Shown here one piece after another: positions 35,736-47,320 of a stretch of DNA of 64,000 nt; the stretch's first letter is position 1, and every line of letters begins with the position of its first letter. The translations under genes and the position numbers were made by a program. The DNA comes from Albugo candida (taxonomy: Eukaryota; Oomycota; Peronosporomycetes; Albuginales), in assembly GCA_040437565.1 (NCBI GenBank), contig JBDOQK010000005.1:62001-126000 (forward strand), in the 5' to 3' direction. The notes beneath the pieces are model-generated. The model was not told the origin of the DNA. It ran no database searches and was given only the letters and a program-made list of their open reading frames with translations.

Positions 35736-37318
35736 ATGGCGTCCCAATATCAGTCCGCGTCATGGGAACCAAGTCTCAACAGGATATCTAAAGTACCCAT
35801 GGTCAAAACTTTGCAATCGAACCCGTCGGAAAGACTGCGGGCATCCAACAGCGACGAAACTCATCCCATGAGCGTTTTAAGCCCCATGACCCGAGCTTTT
35901 ATGAAGAACACAGCACTAGGAAACGCATGCAGATGCTCCTTCAACTTGGAACCGAATACCATCAATCTGAATCAGAATTGCTACGGAACGGCGATCAAGC
36001 CCGGTACTTATCAAATGTATCAAATGCGAAAGGCGTTCAATGACAAGTGTTTGGCTTTATAGTGTTACAAGCACAAGCGCATTTTGTGGATCGAATGGAA
36101 ATGAACCCGGATCGATTTTTTAGGAAAGAATGTCCAGGATTACTGCGAAGTGCTGCGACCGAACTTGCGCGATTTCTGGATGCAAATGCCGATGATGTGG
36201 TATTTGTAACAAACGCCACAACAGGGATCAATGCTGTATTGCGATCAGTAGATTTGCAGGAAGGAGATGAAGTGATATGTTTGGATCTTACGTGTACGTT
36301 TTGCTATATGGTCGTTTGGTCTATTGGTACTATTGAGTTGTTTCATTAGATCCGGCGGTTTTAAATACGTTGAGACATCTGTGCTACTGCACGCAAGAAT
36401 TCGTAGAGCTCAAGGTCGTTGATGTTCATCTACCCATTGAGAGTTATGACGCCCTAGTGAAAAATGTGGAATCGTCTATCACGAAGAATACAAGGCTGGC
36501 AGTGCTGGATCATATTGCAAGCTCAACGGGCTTTGTGCTTCCGTTAAAGCAGCTGATATCGATGTTCCATGCAAGAAATATACCAGTATTAGTTGATGGA
36601 GCAAGCGCACCAGGACAGCTTCCACTGAGCTTGAGAAATATAGGAGCAGACTTTTATGTCGGTACTTGCTACAAATGGCTCTTCGGATCAAAATCATGCT
36701 CATTTTTATACGTTTCGAAAGACTTCCAGGTAAGTTTTGATTCGATATGGATAATTTACTCGCATTGTGGCTTGACATTTATGATTGATGTAGAACACAG
36801 TACAACCCGTCGTGACATCCTTAGGATATGGGCAAGGATTTATAGAAGACTTTGCAATCCAAGGTACCCGTGACGAATGCAACTTTTTGACGATCATCAC
36901 CGCTCTCGATTGCTATCGCTCAATTGGCCCTGCCCGGATTTATGCCCACAATAAAGCGTTGATGGATTGGGCAAGTGCGTACCTTGCAAACTTGTGGTCG
37001 ACTTATGAGCTATTGCCTCCATGGCAACGGGCACCTTTTGTCAGTAACATCCAATTGCCCATTGATATTTCTGATGTGCAATGTGGCAAAGCATTGACAC
37101 AAGAGAATATTTCATCCATTTGCAGTGTGCTGATGGACTTACTGATGGATCGATTTGGTATACTTGTCCGAGTCGCTTTTTTCCAAGGAGCTTTTTTCGT
37201 GCGTATTAGTGCCCAAATTTACAACGAGCGAAGTGATTACGAGCAATTAGGAGCTGCGATTTTGGACATTACCAGGGGAAAGCCACTGTGCGATTACTTT
37301 TCGGATTTGATTATATGA
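35736..37318 (+). CDS. PLP-dependent aminotransferase class V (isopenicillin N epimerase-like)
   Basis: Exons 35736-36003, 36063-36293, 36350-36729 and 36794-37318 join to 1404 nt (467 residues) with introns of 59, 56 and 64 bp, all GT-AG and phase-correct. Family marks: LNQNCYGTAIKPVLQAQAHF (the L-N-x-G-x-x-G-x-x-P start of the fold), MNPDRFFRKECPGLLR, FVTNATTGINAVLRS (cofactor phosphate loop), DHIASSTGFVLPLKQLISMF, VDGASAPGQLPL (the Asp that holds the pyridine N) and GTCYKWLFGSK (Schiff-base Lys). These fit the isopenicillin-N-epimerase-like/cysteine-desulfurase-like branch that takes small amino acids or sulfur compounds; the actual substrate is unknown. The first ~75 residues are a polar extension without an obvious targeting motif. 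Confidence 0.85.
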
Positions 37319-37467
37319 AAAAAAGCGTCGTAGTCGAAAATTCATCGATTTCGACTTTGGTGGCGTCGAGTCTGAGAGAAATGATAACAAATAAATCACT
37401 CGCTTTAACGACTCTGTTTACAATCTTGCATTGTGCTGTTCATACAGAGCCTTGACATTGTCCATAC
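37319..37467. other. Convergent intergenic gap
   Basis: About 150 bp between the PLP enzyme stop and the FHA protein stop on the opposite strand; probably holds both 3' ends. Confidence 0.5.
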
Positions 37468-38787
37468 TCACTCTCGATCATTATCAAGCGAGGTTGTACG
37501 GTGTTGTCGTCTAGCTTGTAACATGTACGAGTATTCTGCTAGAAAACGATTCGCTCCAATTCCAAAAGTATCTTTGTGAATGAGGTAATGCCGTTTGCTT
37601 TTTTTTCCAGGTGCGCTTAATCGAAACGCTGTTCCATTTGTGCTGTTCATATCCGTGATGTAAAATCCATCTCCTAAATGCGAAAACACACAATGACGAC
37701 CGGATATCGAGGCATCTTCTGGAATGCATAAAGCGTTGCTGCTTTTCCGACCAAGTGTAACAGGAGTAGGCCCGATTGTCTGACAAATACCAATCATCGG
37801 CCCTTCTACAAATTCTATCCGAAGAAGTGGCTTTTTGGTGCATACATCCTCGTGTATCGTGATGACCTTCATTTCCGTATCGCCAACTTTAACTCGATCA
37901 TCTACTTGTAGTAGCTTTGGAACATTTGGTCGTATATATATAAAAGTACCGGTCACGCTTCCAAGATCTCGCAAGTAGTATTCCTTCTCCATCGGTTCAT
38001 ATCGTATCTCAAAGTGACTTCGGCTCACAAATGGGTCGTCCAATATAATTTGATTGGAATGGTGTCGTCCACCTCTGGCCCCTTCTCTTGGATTGATGAC
38101 TAATCGAGCCTTTTTCTGGTATTCCATTTGGTTGTATTTGGACTGTAACGCATGGAAATTAAGTGATTTTGTCGATGTTTTCGATATCATCTTGGCGCAA
38201 GACGAGCGTCGTTTTGGTAGAAGCGAACTGACAATCAAAAGGTCAAATATATCAATTTTCTCTTGGGCTCTTTCCCACTCATTCTGCGCCTCCTGCCCCC
38301 AATCGAATACGCTTGGAAAGAAATAATTCTTCAGAATTGATGAGCGACAAAGCCATCGAGTGGTTGACTTCAAAATTACGAAAGTGGCAAGGATCTGGGC
38401 GCATAGATGATAGATCGGACCATGAATGTTGTACCAGCGCAATACAAGCAAAATGGTGCACCAAACCAAAAGACTTGAAATGAGTATTAACATCCATCGA
38501 AGAAAGAAGATACTGTGTAGGATATTCGATGGTATAGAGTACAGCAGTATGTGATCACTTAGTCCATTGCTACTCGTCAGTTGCGAGGTCTCGATAAAAG
38601 TATTATTATGTACTGCATACGATATCGTTTGGAAGCCTGAGACATATCTAGCAATGATTCTAAGCATATACGCGCTTGAACACAGCAAACATGTGATATA
38701 CGCGATTACTAATAGTCCCTTGTGGTTGAAAGTGCGCTTTCCACAATGAGACAAACGTTCCGACTTTGGTTGAGACGTGAGTTTCAT
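37468..38787 (-). CDS. Membrane protein with two FHA domains
   Basis: 439 residues, one exon. The N-terminal third has two or three hydrophobic segments: about 23-45 (LLVIAYITCLLCSSAYMLRI), about 92-115 (FFLRWMLILISSLLVWCTIL) and a weaker one about 125-140. After a basic linker come two FHA folds: about 228-310, with the G-R/S-x-x-H core as DDPFVSRSHFEIRY and DLGSVTGTFIYI, and about 325-420, as VTLGRKSSNALCI, ISGRHCVF and DMNSTNGTAF. The second keeps the Arg, Ser, His and Asn residues that bind phosphothreonine; the first keeps S-R-S-H but its glycine-arginine strand is less clear. A phosphothreonine reader tethered to a membrane is likely. It diverges from ALG11 with about 59 bp between the start codons. 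Confidence 0.8.
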   Translation of the reverse strand: MKLTSQPKSERLSHCGKRTFNHKGLLVIAYITCLLCSSAYMLRIIARYVSGFQTISYAVHNNTFIETSQLTSSNGLSDHILLYSIPSNILHSIFFLRWMLILISSLLVWCTILLVLRWYNIHGPIYHLCAQILATFVILKSTTRWLCRSSILKNYFFPSVFDWGQEAQNEWERAQEKIDIFDLLIVSSLLPKRRSSCAKMISKTSTKSLNFHALQSKYNQMEYQKKARLVINPREGARGGRHHSNQIILDDPFVSRSHFEIRYEPMEKEYYLRDLGSVTGTFIYIRPNVPKLLQVDDRVKVGDTEMKVITIHEDVCTKKPLLRIEFVEGPMIGICQTIGPTPVTLGRKSSNALCIPEDASISGRHCVFSHLGDGFYITDMNSTNGTAFRLSAPGKKSKRHYLIHKDTFGIGANRFLAEYSYMLQARRQHRTTSLDNDRE

Positions 38788-38846
38788 CGATATGATACAT
38801 TGGGTAATGTTGCTCGAATGTGAGTGTCGTCATTGATTCGCAAGAA
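38788..38846. promoter_or_regulatory. Very short divergent promoter, FHA gene and ALG11
   Basis: Only about 59 bp separate the FHA start (38787, minus) and the ALG11 start (38847, plus). An ATG at 38818 on the plus strand is followed directly by TGA, a minimal upstream start-stop in the ALG11 leader if transcription begins upstream of it. No core promoter motif identified. Confidence 0.5.
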
Positions 38847-40295
38847 ATGCTTTGGCCCCTTTGGCTCTTGCTGCCAACATTTGTTCTTTATGTGTGGAAA
38901 AAAAGGAATGAGTACTCGCGTCGTAGATACTGTAGCGCATTGGGAAGTAGTGAGACTAAGGATAGCTCAACCAAGCGCACAGTGACAGTCGGAATCTTTC
39001 ATCCGTACGCTGACGGCGGCGGTGGAGGGGAACGTGTGCTATATTGCGCTCTAGTATCGCTAATTGAGCATTTCTCAGTAAAACGACCGCATCAACATCT
39101 TCGAATCGTTCTATTCATGGGCGATGATGTAAGTAAACGTGAGCTGATCCAGAAAGCGGCTCTACAATTCAATTTACCGCAACTGACCAAAGTCGAGCAA
39201 CACTTACATCTCGTGATGCTGAAAAATCGTGAGCTATTAGAGCCTTCAAGATACCCTCGATTTACTCTGTTTTGGCAGAGCGTAGCTCATGTTCGCGTCG
39301 CCCATCATGCTTTTCACCAAGGCGAACGCACAGGATACTTTCCGCAGTATTGGATCGATACAACAGGATGCCCATTCTCGTACCCGGTTGCAAAATACTT
39401 TTCCGGGTGCAAAGTGATCGCATACGTTCATTACCCCATGATTTCGAGTGATATGACTCAACGAGTGCGTTATAGAACCGCAGACTTCAATAATGATGCA
39501 ATCATTGCTAACTCATCGCTTCGATCGAAGTGCAAGTACATTTATTATCAACTGTTTTCTGGGATTTATTATATCGCTGGCTGCTTTACTGACCGGGTTA
39601 TGGTCAACTCAACGTGGACATACGAGCATATCCGCCACATGTGGCGGATTGAAGCAGATATTGTTTATCCACCCTGTGGCGATATGTCAAACAGTACCGA
39701 TATTAACACAGAAAGAAAACCTTGGATACTATCTATCTCACAATTCCGACCTGAAAAGAATCAGCTTCTTCAATTGCAGGCGATGCATTGGCTGCTACAG
39801 AATTACAAAGACGAAATCGATCAATCTTTTCCGATGATGAAGTTAGTTTTGCTTGGGAGTTGTCGTAACGAGGACGATGCAAAGAGAGTCGATTGGCTTA
39901 GAGAAAAAGCTAAAGAATATGGAATCGCAGATAATGTGGCCTTTGTCGTAAATGCGAGTTTTCAACAGCTGACGGATTATTTACAAATGTGTACGGTGGG
40001 CATTCACACTATGTGTAAGGAGCATTTCGGCATTGGTATTGTTGAAATGATGGCAGCTGGATTGATTGTAGTCGCCCATAACTCAGGTGGACCAGCTTCA
40101 GACATTATTCAAGAAGGAACCGGTTATCTAGCAGATACTGTTGAGGAATACGGTCAGCACATTTACAATATCCTGAAGACACCACCGCTAAAACTTGTGA
40201 AGATGCAGCAAGTCAGCGCAGCTTCAGTGAGACGTCGCTTTTCTGATGCACAATTTTGTCGAAAATTATCGGGTGTGTGGGATAGTATCATGTAG
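38847..40295 (+). CDS. ALG11: ALG11 alpha-1,2-mannosyltransferase
   Basis: Adds the fourth and fifth mannose to the dolichol-linked N-glycan precursor on the cytosolic face of the ER. The ATG at 38847 (MLWPLWLLLPTFVLYVWKKR) gives 482 residues and opens with the expected single membrane anchor; the frame extends upstream only with a non-ATG codon. ALG11 marks: VGIFHPYADGGGGGERVLYC, QYWIDTTGCPFSYPVAKYF, YVHYPMISSDM, and the GT4 E-x7-E motif EHFGIGIVEMMAAGLIVVAH with NSGGPASDII. No introns. Size and domain order match the family (human 492). Confidence 0.95.
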   Translation: MLWPLWLLLPTFVLYVWKKRNEYSRRRYCSALGSSETKDSSTKRTVTVGIFHPYADGGGGGERVLYCALVSLIEHFSVKRPHQHLRIVLFMGDDVSKRELIQKAALQFNLPQLTKVEQHLHLVMLKNRELLEPSRYPRFTLFWQSVAHVRVAHHAFHQGERTGYFPQYWIDTTGCPFSYPVAKYFSGCKVIAYVHYPMISSDMTQRVRYRTADFNNDAIIANSSLRSKCKYIYYQLFSGIYYIAGCFTDRVMVNSTWTYEHIRHMWRIEADIVYPPCGDMSNSTDINTERKPWILSISQFRPEKNQLLQLQAMHWLLQNYKDEIDQSFPMMKLVLLGSCRNEDDAKRVDWLREKAKEYGIADNVAFVVNASFQQLTDYLQMCTVGIHTMCKEHFGIGIVEMMAAGLIVVAHNSGGPASDIIQEGTGYLADTVEEYGQHIYNILKTPPLKLVKMQQVSAASVRRRFSDAQFCRKLSGVWDSIM

Positions 40296-41033
40296 TCCTT
40301 TGAAAGCTCATAAACACTTGGAAAGGTTTTCGAAGCGTGCAATAAAGCGAGTATTCAAGACAACCAGTTTCATTTCGAAGCAAACATTCTGATTAGATGT
40401 TTTCTGAAGGGGTTATGTATGCCAAAGTTAAGAAGAGTGGCAGCGTCTTCTTACGCGGAAAACTATTGCAGCAGTATGCAGCATTAGAAGAAACTGGAGA
40501 GTGTTGTGATTGTGAGCCATTTCAAAGATTCTACTCCGAATCGTATGTTTCATGCTCGTACTGCTGGCTTTATCGATAAAGCCTGATTCGAGATCTTCGA
40601 GATGAGTATTCTCGATACTTGTAATGACATGTGTAAAATATAAGCGTGGGATCTTTCGATTAGCGCATACCCGCTTATCGATTTCGAGGCCTAACTGACT
40701 AGATTTCGAGGAAAAGACAGGGAGTTAATCTCCAGTACACTAATTTCATTCAGCATTTAATCTTTCCCGATTTTTAATCGAATTTTATGTGAAAGCCGTA
40801 CCCATATCCGTCCTTGAACTGGATCACGTGATCCTTGAAGTAGGTGATCATTTCATCGGTGAGTGTACGAATGAATGCTATCGAACTATTGCCTCAATTT
40901 CGTGCTTCTGGCTTCGTAACGTCATGGTGATGCTTGTATTTTCTATCAAACTCACTACGAAATGACTGGTTTGAGAGTGTTAGGTACTGTATATGCCAGG
41001 AATCAGTACATACACTGTACCGCCCAACAAAGA
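40296..41033. other. Start of gene-poor region
   Basis: 3' flank of ALG11. A 60-codon frame at 40397 has no support. Nothing else recognised. Confidence 0.45.
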
Positions 41034-41640
41034 TTACAAAGGCTTGTGCGGGCGGTAGAAGACCAATAATTGGTCAAAGCTATGCAATCATCAAGTAATC
41101 CGTACGTCCAATAATTAGCGCTTGGCGTGATAAGGTGCAAAAGCTCTTCACTCGGTTAAGCACGGTTAATCCTACCCAGTACAGTCAGAAATATGGTGCT
41201 ACATGATGGGGCCAAGCACTCGAGCGCATACACCGCAAACAAATGATTCGACTCGGAAGTGATGACGAAGACTAATCGGGTGGAAATATATATTCGCTGA
41301 CTTCACCATAATTGGCGTCCTGAGTAGGGCACTTGTGCGAACAGCGCCATCCAAAAAGCCCCTATTACATTAAATAATCACCAACTTGGATAACGGATTC
41401 GATGTAACAAGCGTCAGTATAGGGACCCAGGAAGTTCAATATAGTGCACAAGTCACACAAAGTGCAATTATTTGTGGATCAAGTTCGACAAGCTGGTACG
41501 ACTAGAATACTTCGTGCTGGCGACAATTGTACCAATCACGAGGAATTCAAAGAAATCAATGAAGTACGCACACACAAGGCATCGAATGGATAGTCTTGAA
41601 GCGACATCGTGAGCACACTAAATGAACGATAAAAAGAATG
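41034..41640 (+). pseudogene. Possible decayed coding sequence, unidentified
   Basis: Coding-like pieces in changing frames, for example RLQRLVRAVEDQ, ALERIHRKQMIRLGSDDE, WKYIFADFTIIGVLSRALV and NLDNGFDVTSVSIGTQEVQY, interrupted by stops. I cannot assign a family; could be host gene or transposon remains. Confidence 0.22.
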
Positions 41641-43374
41641 AAGCGATATGATAGCCCGAATGGACAAAGTGATCGGACAAGTATGATATGCTCGTAAAAA
41701 CTTGATTTGCTGCTGTTCTTGTGTGGGCCAGCCTCAGAGGTCAGGATAGCGTGAAGAGCGGGGTTTTAGTGTGTGCTAGTAACTGCATCGGAAGAAACTT
41801 CAAACGGAGATAGTGTTCACAAAAAAGCTTATATTGGAAGTAGTGAAAGAGCATGTCCGAGATACGTTTATCTATGTGATGGTGCGCCTCCACGCATGGC
41901 GGATATATATTCGCCCAATCTGAACAGCATGATATGAAGAGAAGCTGGTAGTACATCAGAAATTTCTCTCGAATCGGTGAATGCTACACGTTAGTTCTGA
42001 CTCACGACACATCGAGGGCAAAAGAGTAGACTGGCTTTTAAAAAATTCACTTCTTGTAGTGTAATATCAATACTTTCATCCTTGTCTAGTCCATCAGGAA
42101 AAGCACTCGAGCAAAATCAAACGAGTTAAATGCCAGGTAGACCGACTAGCGATCATGTAATGTGAGCTGCAGAAATAAATATTTGACGAATCATGGCTGC
42201 TTAGGGGCTCGCATCTTGCATACGGATGCCCAAAGGTGTCTTTGATGTCATCTAACAAGACTTCTATCGGATATGTAGTTGCAATTAGGCTGCGGTTAGT
42301 GGAGCATCAGAAACACATTTTTGTCCGTATATTGCCGATAGCTGTAATTCATTGCACTAATGTACCTCCACTGGCACTACAATAATCTGTGGGAGTAACG
42401 ATTTGCTAGTTGCAATTTTCAAATGGTGTCCAACTTGACTAGATTCCGTTACTTACAAATGAAAAAGGAAATTTTACAGNNNNNNNNNNNNNNNNNNNNN
42501 NNNNNNNNNNNNNNNNNNNNNNNNNNNNNNNNNNNNNNNNNNNNNNNNNNNNNNNNNNNNNNNNNNNNNNNNNNNNNNNGGCGGATATATATTCGCCCAA
42601 TCTGAACAGCATGATATGAAGAGAAGCTGGTAGTACATCAGAAATTTCTCTCGAATCGGTGAATGCTACACGTTAGTTCTGACTCACGACACATCGAGGG
42701 CAAAAGAGTAGACTGGCTTTTAAAAAATTCACTTCTTGTAGTGTAATATCAATACTTTCATCCTTGTCTAGTCCATCAGGAAAAGCACTCGAGCAAAATC
42801 AAACGAGTTAAATGCCAGGTAGACCGACTAGCGATCATGTAATGTGAGCTGCAGAAATAAATATTTGACGAATCATGGCTGCTTAGGGGCTCGCATCTTG
42901 CATACGGATGCCCAAAGGTGTCTTTGATGTCATCTAACAAGACTTCTATCGGATATGTAGTTGCAATTAGGCTGCGGTTAGTGGAGCATCAGAAACACAT
43001 TTTTGTCCGTATATTGCCGATAGCTGTAATTCATTGCACTAATGTACCTCCACTGGCACTACAATAATCTGTGGGAGTAACGATTTGCTAGTTGTAATTT
43101 TCAAATGGTGTCCAACTTGACTAGATTCCGTTACTTACAAATGAAAAAGGAAATTTTACAGAGGACTGACGTGGGTAATCTCTCGCTTATGTTTGTGCAT
43201 CATTTACCTCTATGGCCAGCCATCCCATCTTAGTAGTTTATAAAAGAATATTCGAATTAGAGGGTAATTGGGACAAAGAGACAATTTTTGAAACGTATAC
43301 GTATGCATTAGAGAAGAGTTACAATTGTTGGATACACAAGCTTCCTAACACGCTCACACATCGACAGGAATTCA
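41641..43374. other. Intergenic, with assembly gap 6 and false duplicate
   Basis: No gene seen. Bases 41898-42479 recur at 42580-43161 (582 bp, offset 682) across the N gap 42480-42579. I found one mismatch (gttgcaatt near 42412 against gttgtaatt near 43094), so the two contig ends may come from two haplotypes or hold one base error. Confidence 0.88.
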
Positions 43375-43875
43375 CTATTCTGCGGGACATTGAGTGAAGA
43401 AGAAGATTGCCAGTAAAACAAGAAAGTATTGTTCGTCACTTAGGTTTTCAAACGCTAAAGAGATCATAGCTTTAAATGCCGGATACTTCGTTTTGATCGA
43501 CCGCTCCATTGTTTCCGTATAACTTTCTCTCTCTTGGTCTTGGTAAGCTGGATAGATCGTGTGGAGCTGAATACCAACACTAATATCCACATGGAGGAGA
43601 CCAAGAGCTTCTACCTCGAGATGTAGCCCAATACTCTGCAGAATTGATATAATGGTTCCATGAAACATCATGTCACATTGACATGTTGATTGTTTCGTTG
43701 GTTTCTGCAGCCACGACTCACAATCAATCTGAGAAGGCATTGAGGGGCAGGTCGCTTTTTTCCCCCAGGGTAGCTCAACATCTATTTCTATAGAAGTAAG
43801 TGAGCGTATTGAGTTGCTGGCGTTCGCAGTGGTGAGAAGGAGTGCTCCAGCGACGATGAATGCGGTAAGGACCAT
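43375..43875 (-). CDS. Small secreted cysteine protein, putative effector (member 2)
   Basis: 166 residues. Clear signal peptide MVLTAFIVAGALLLTTANAS. Mature Cys residues in ATCPSMPSQIDCESWL and TKQSTCQCDMMFHG, and one close to the end in FFTQCPAE. The same architecture as the protein at 17060, and a promoter that is visibly homologous to that of the gene at 55241-55726 (see finding). No RXLR or CHXC motif and no enzyme domain. Located in the repeat-rich part of the window. Secretion is predicted; effector function is inferred. Confidence 0.65.
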   Translation of the reverse strand: MVLTAFIVAGALLLTTANASNSIRSLTSIEIDVELPWGKKATCPSMPSQIDCESWLQKPTKQSTCQCDMMFHGTIISILQSIGLHLEVEALGLLHVDISVGIQLHTIYPAYQDQERESYTETMERSIKTKYPAFKAMISLAFENLSDEQYFLVLLAIFFFTQCPAE

Positions 43876-44090
43876 TGTTGGAGTTGTGTGAGTGGATATT
43901 GGATAATGAAAAGAATTAAAGAAACGTTAATCGAGTATAGTACAGGGCAATTGCGCCATCCATTGCATCAACAGCTGTTCATTGCGCTTCCATGGAGAGT
44001 TGAAGCTGAACCTATCTCGCTTGCATAGGGAGCCAAAAGTACTAGGTTCGATATCTATTATCATTTGAAGCATTATCTTGCCCGCTTGTA
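43876..44090 (-). promoter_or_regulatory. Upstream region shared with the 55726 gene
   Basis: Contains cagctgttcattg at 43972-43984, a degenerate match to gcaatggcgcttccattgca just before it, and cttgcataggga near 44020, all in the same order and spacing as upstream of the gene ending at 55726. Confidence 0.6.
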
Positions 44091-45959
44091 AAATAAAAGA
44101 TCTCTATACCACCCGCCCATCATTTAAGTAGATAGGCAATTCTCTAATCCATAGAAGTGAAGGAGAATTCCGCCCAATAATGTGCGTACCATTACATTTT
44201 AGATAGTAGGCGAATATTGACCCAGGTAGCTTGATTTTGATACTTGTTGGAATTATAGCAATAGCAAAGATAGAAACGTGATTAAGGCAACTCTTCGAGT
44301 TGGGGGGATAACATTCATTTTACCCAGTCCGAACCCGTTATAGAGCAGCACGCATGTAATGCATGAAAACCTTGCGCATTGAATGTTGATTGTATCTTGG
44401 ACTTTCTCACTTATAATACATAGGCTAGCCTAGCTCCTAATCCCCATCTGAGTCAAAGTCCTAGATTTACTACATTAGTCTATTTAGCTTTGATTGGTAT
44501 ATAATCCAGATGTTACAAACTCAGTGTGATGCGAATTGCATCGTTTCTCGCTGTCGGACCGATACAAATGATATAGATCACCATCATAAAAATGCTTGTA
44601 TATGTGTATCTGAATATCTGTCTTTGGCGGCGGCACGAGTCCTGCTCCAGATCTTTGTTGTTCTCCGTTTTCATCTCGTTCAACCTAAAAAGAAGCGCGT
44701 AATGCCAATGACCTTCGGATTGTCTTTTTTCTTCTGCATTGTTCATTTTTCTATAAAAGTCGGAATATTTTACACCACACTCTTGCATGACTATTTTCTA
44801 GTGACTTGATCAGATTTTTATAGGTAGATGTCGCTTACGGCAACTTCATATTAGCTCGGTATCGCTTCTACGGGCTCCTTTTCGTAGTAATGATTGGTCA
44901 AGTGATTTGCATGGTCCGAAGCGAGCCGAATTACATGTATAGCTGCCTTCAGTTAGGAAATCGTGCCTGGTGGTCTTCATGTTGTACCGTACGGTGGATA
45001 GTATGATAGCCTGCTCATCTGTTGATGTGACTATCGCAGTGCTAACCGCTTTTCAGAAATAACGGACTGGATCGAATCATATCACCTGATTGGCATTCAT
45101 CACTTATCGGCGAATTCGACGATCTGCATCATGATTATTGTATCTTAATTATTGTCGGCATCGGAATCACGATGCTAAAACTACAATTTTTTTATAAAAT
45201 GAGCTACCCCAGCGCGTTTTGCATCTTCAGTCTGTCCACGAATCCCTTATCCAGATAAGCCAGAAACGTATGACGAAATTTTTTCTTTCTAACGCTTAAG
45301 CCAGCACTCGCATTTCTTGACTGTTGGTGATTGATTGTAAAAGAAGGGTATTTTGTACAGATGTGGGGCAGATGTGCACAGCATACGTTGATCATTTCGC
45401 GATATTGAACCAGTACCTGCAGCTTCGACCACCATATATATTCGACATGTATGTATACGGTGAAGCATGGACCAAGCCGACACTAGCATTATTCCTGTTC
45501 AGACACGACTAGTTTCTTTGGCCTGACACATTTGGACTTCTACTCTCACCAGCTTCCAGCAAATGACTTGTATTATACAAAGTACACGATGAGCTATGAT
45601 TATGCTGCATAAAGTTGAGCATGAGATCCCGGAATAGTCATTCGAATTTTGTGATTGCATGGGCTCCGTGAAGATATATACCAGGTCACTTTCAATAAAC
45701 CCTTTCACAAATATCGTAGTCATCCTAATGCTTTACGACATTCTCCAATTCCTTCACACAATCTTCCATACTGATCACTAATCATCGCTGTAGATGTTGG
45801 AGCCGAGCATTCCAAATATATGCACTTACTGGACTTGATTGTTCTTTCTAATGTTCTGGTACATTTTGCATATTGCACTTGGTTCATTCTATTATGAAAA
45901 CATTTTCTTTCAGCACTGTATATCGGACATGAATCGCTAAGCTAGAACAGAATCATGCA
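44091..45959. other. Gene-poor stretch, nothing firm
   Basis: Short frames only (for example about 99 codons at 44510) without recognisable content or splice support. Confidence 0.45.
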
Positions 45960-46140
45960 GTGCTTTCTATATCCGAGGAGGCCTTCAATTTGACAACAGC
46001 ACTAAAGGTGCCAATAATGAATGTTTGAATTTCATCTCATCATCCGGAATCCAAATAGCGCCTGATTTGACCGCTAAAGCAGGAGGAACATCTGTCTACA
46101 AAAAGATACATGTGGCCCTGTCGAGAATCCAGCCTTCATG
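45960..46140 (+). mobile_element. Possible copia-type integrase remnant (fossil)
   Basis: A short translated stretch (FDNSTKGANNECLNFISSSG) resembles the integrase core region of Ty1/copia elements, around the S-D-N-G-G-E-F motif. Old, isolated, clearly non-functional. Low certainty. Confidence 0.25.
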
Positions 46141-47320
46141 AGTGCCCATGTGGCTTATAGACGTCTGCTCTCTTCTTCCTTATAGTGTTACCTCCCAATA
46201 GAACCTCGAGCCCCGGTTCAGTAATCTGAACGAAGTTAATGAGCTCCCTACCACATAGATTGGTAGTTGAATTTGAGATATTCTACAGCATCCTTACTCA
46301 TTAGCAATTGAATGTGGGGAGTTACGGAGTTCGTTGCACATGCTATGTCAAACGGTAGGATCATCTCGATAAATATCATATTTGATATGCGCTTCAGAAC
46401 ATTCGCCGTATGTTTGGACTAATCTTTGCCGCGATGATTGCAAAGGCCGTAACCGTAACGTCGTAGAAAATGATTGATTCAGCGGCTAGCGAACTTTAAT
46501 TGATGCTTTGACTTCACTGATGTGAGTTAGTAAACCTCTTTCATGCGATTTATATGTATGTCAGATTTTCGCATGAATAAATCCCTTTCTTATCATATAA
46601 TCGATCAAGCTTATCGAGTTAGGAGATTCTATTGGGAAATAACTTGACACTTATGGAAAAGGCTCCATAGTAGCCGATCTTCAAAATCCAAATGACTTTC
46701 TGGATAAGATTCGATGGCTTTAGCCTCTAGCTCTTTTGTCTATCACAAAAGATTGATAAAATATAACCGAAGCCGATACCTCGGAATATTTGCTCTTAGG
46801 AACAAAAAAGGGCTTCATCCAGTGCGACCAAAAATTGCAATTTGGAAACTACCTATTATGTTCTTCTGGATACATAAGTTTGTTGGTATATAATGCAGGA
46901 CATCTATAACCATCAACTATTTTAAAGGTCGTTCGAACTGTATCACAGCCAGTAGAATTTAGTTTAATCAAAATCTGGCTCTGCAAGAGGGAACTAGAGA
47001 TAGAAAGCTATAAGATTACAGAGAAGATTTATGCTTGGTTTAGTTTTGGCGAAGATATGGGATTTCTAAAAACCGAGAGATTTATAGGGATTTGGCTCAA
47101 GCAGCATGATTTTGGCCGGCCAAAAAATGAACCCCCAAAATAGGATAGCCAATCAGAGGACACCACATCTCACATTATAGCCAAGCAAATCGCTCAACGT
47201 CAAGGTAATCAACAACGTATATAATCACTTAGCACCTGTATAAAGAGTCGATCCCCGTAGCTATTTGATTACAGATTCAGTTTTTTTAAAGATCATATGT
47301 AAAATTCATTCATTATTTGC
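46141..47320. other. Gene-poor stretch, nothing firm
   Basis: AT-rich, no coding frame over 60 codons of note, no repeats recognised. Confidence 0.45.

Noticed and set aside
44510-44809. 99-codon plus-strand frame with Cys-rich start
   Set aside because: An equally long frame lies on the other strand and neither has homology or splice support.
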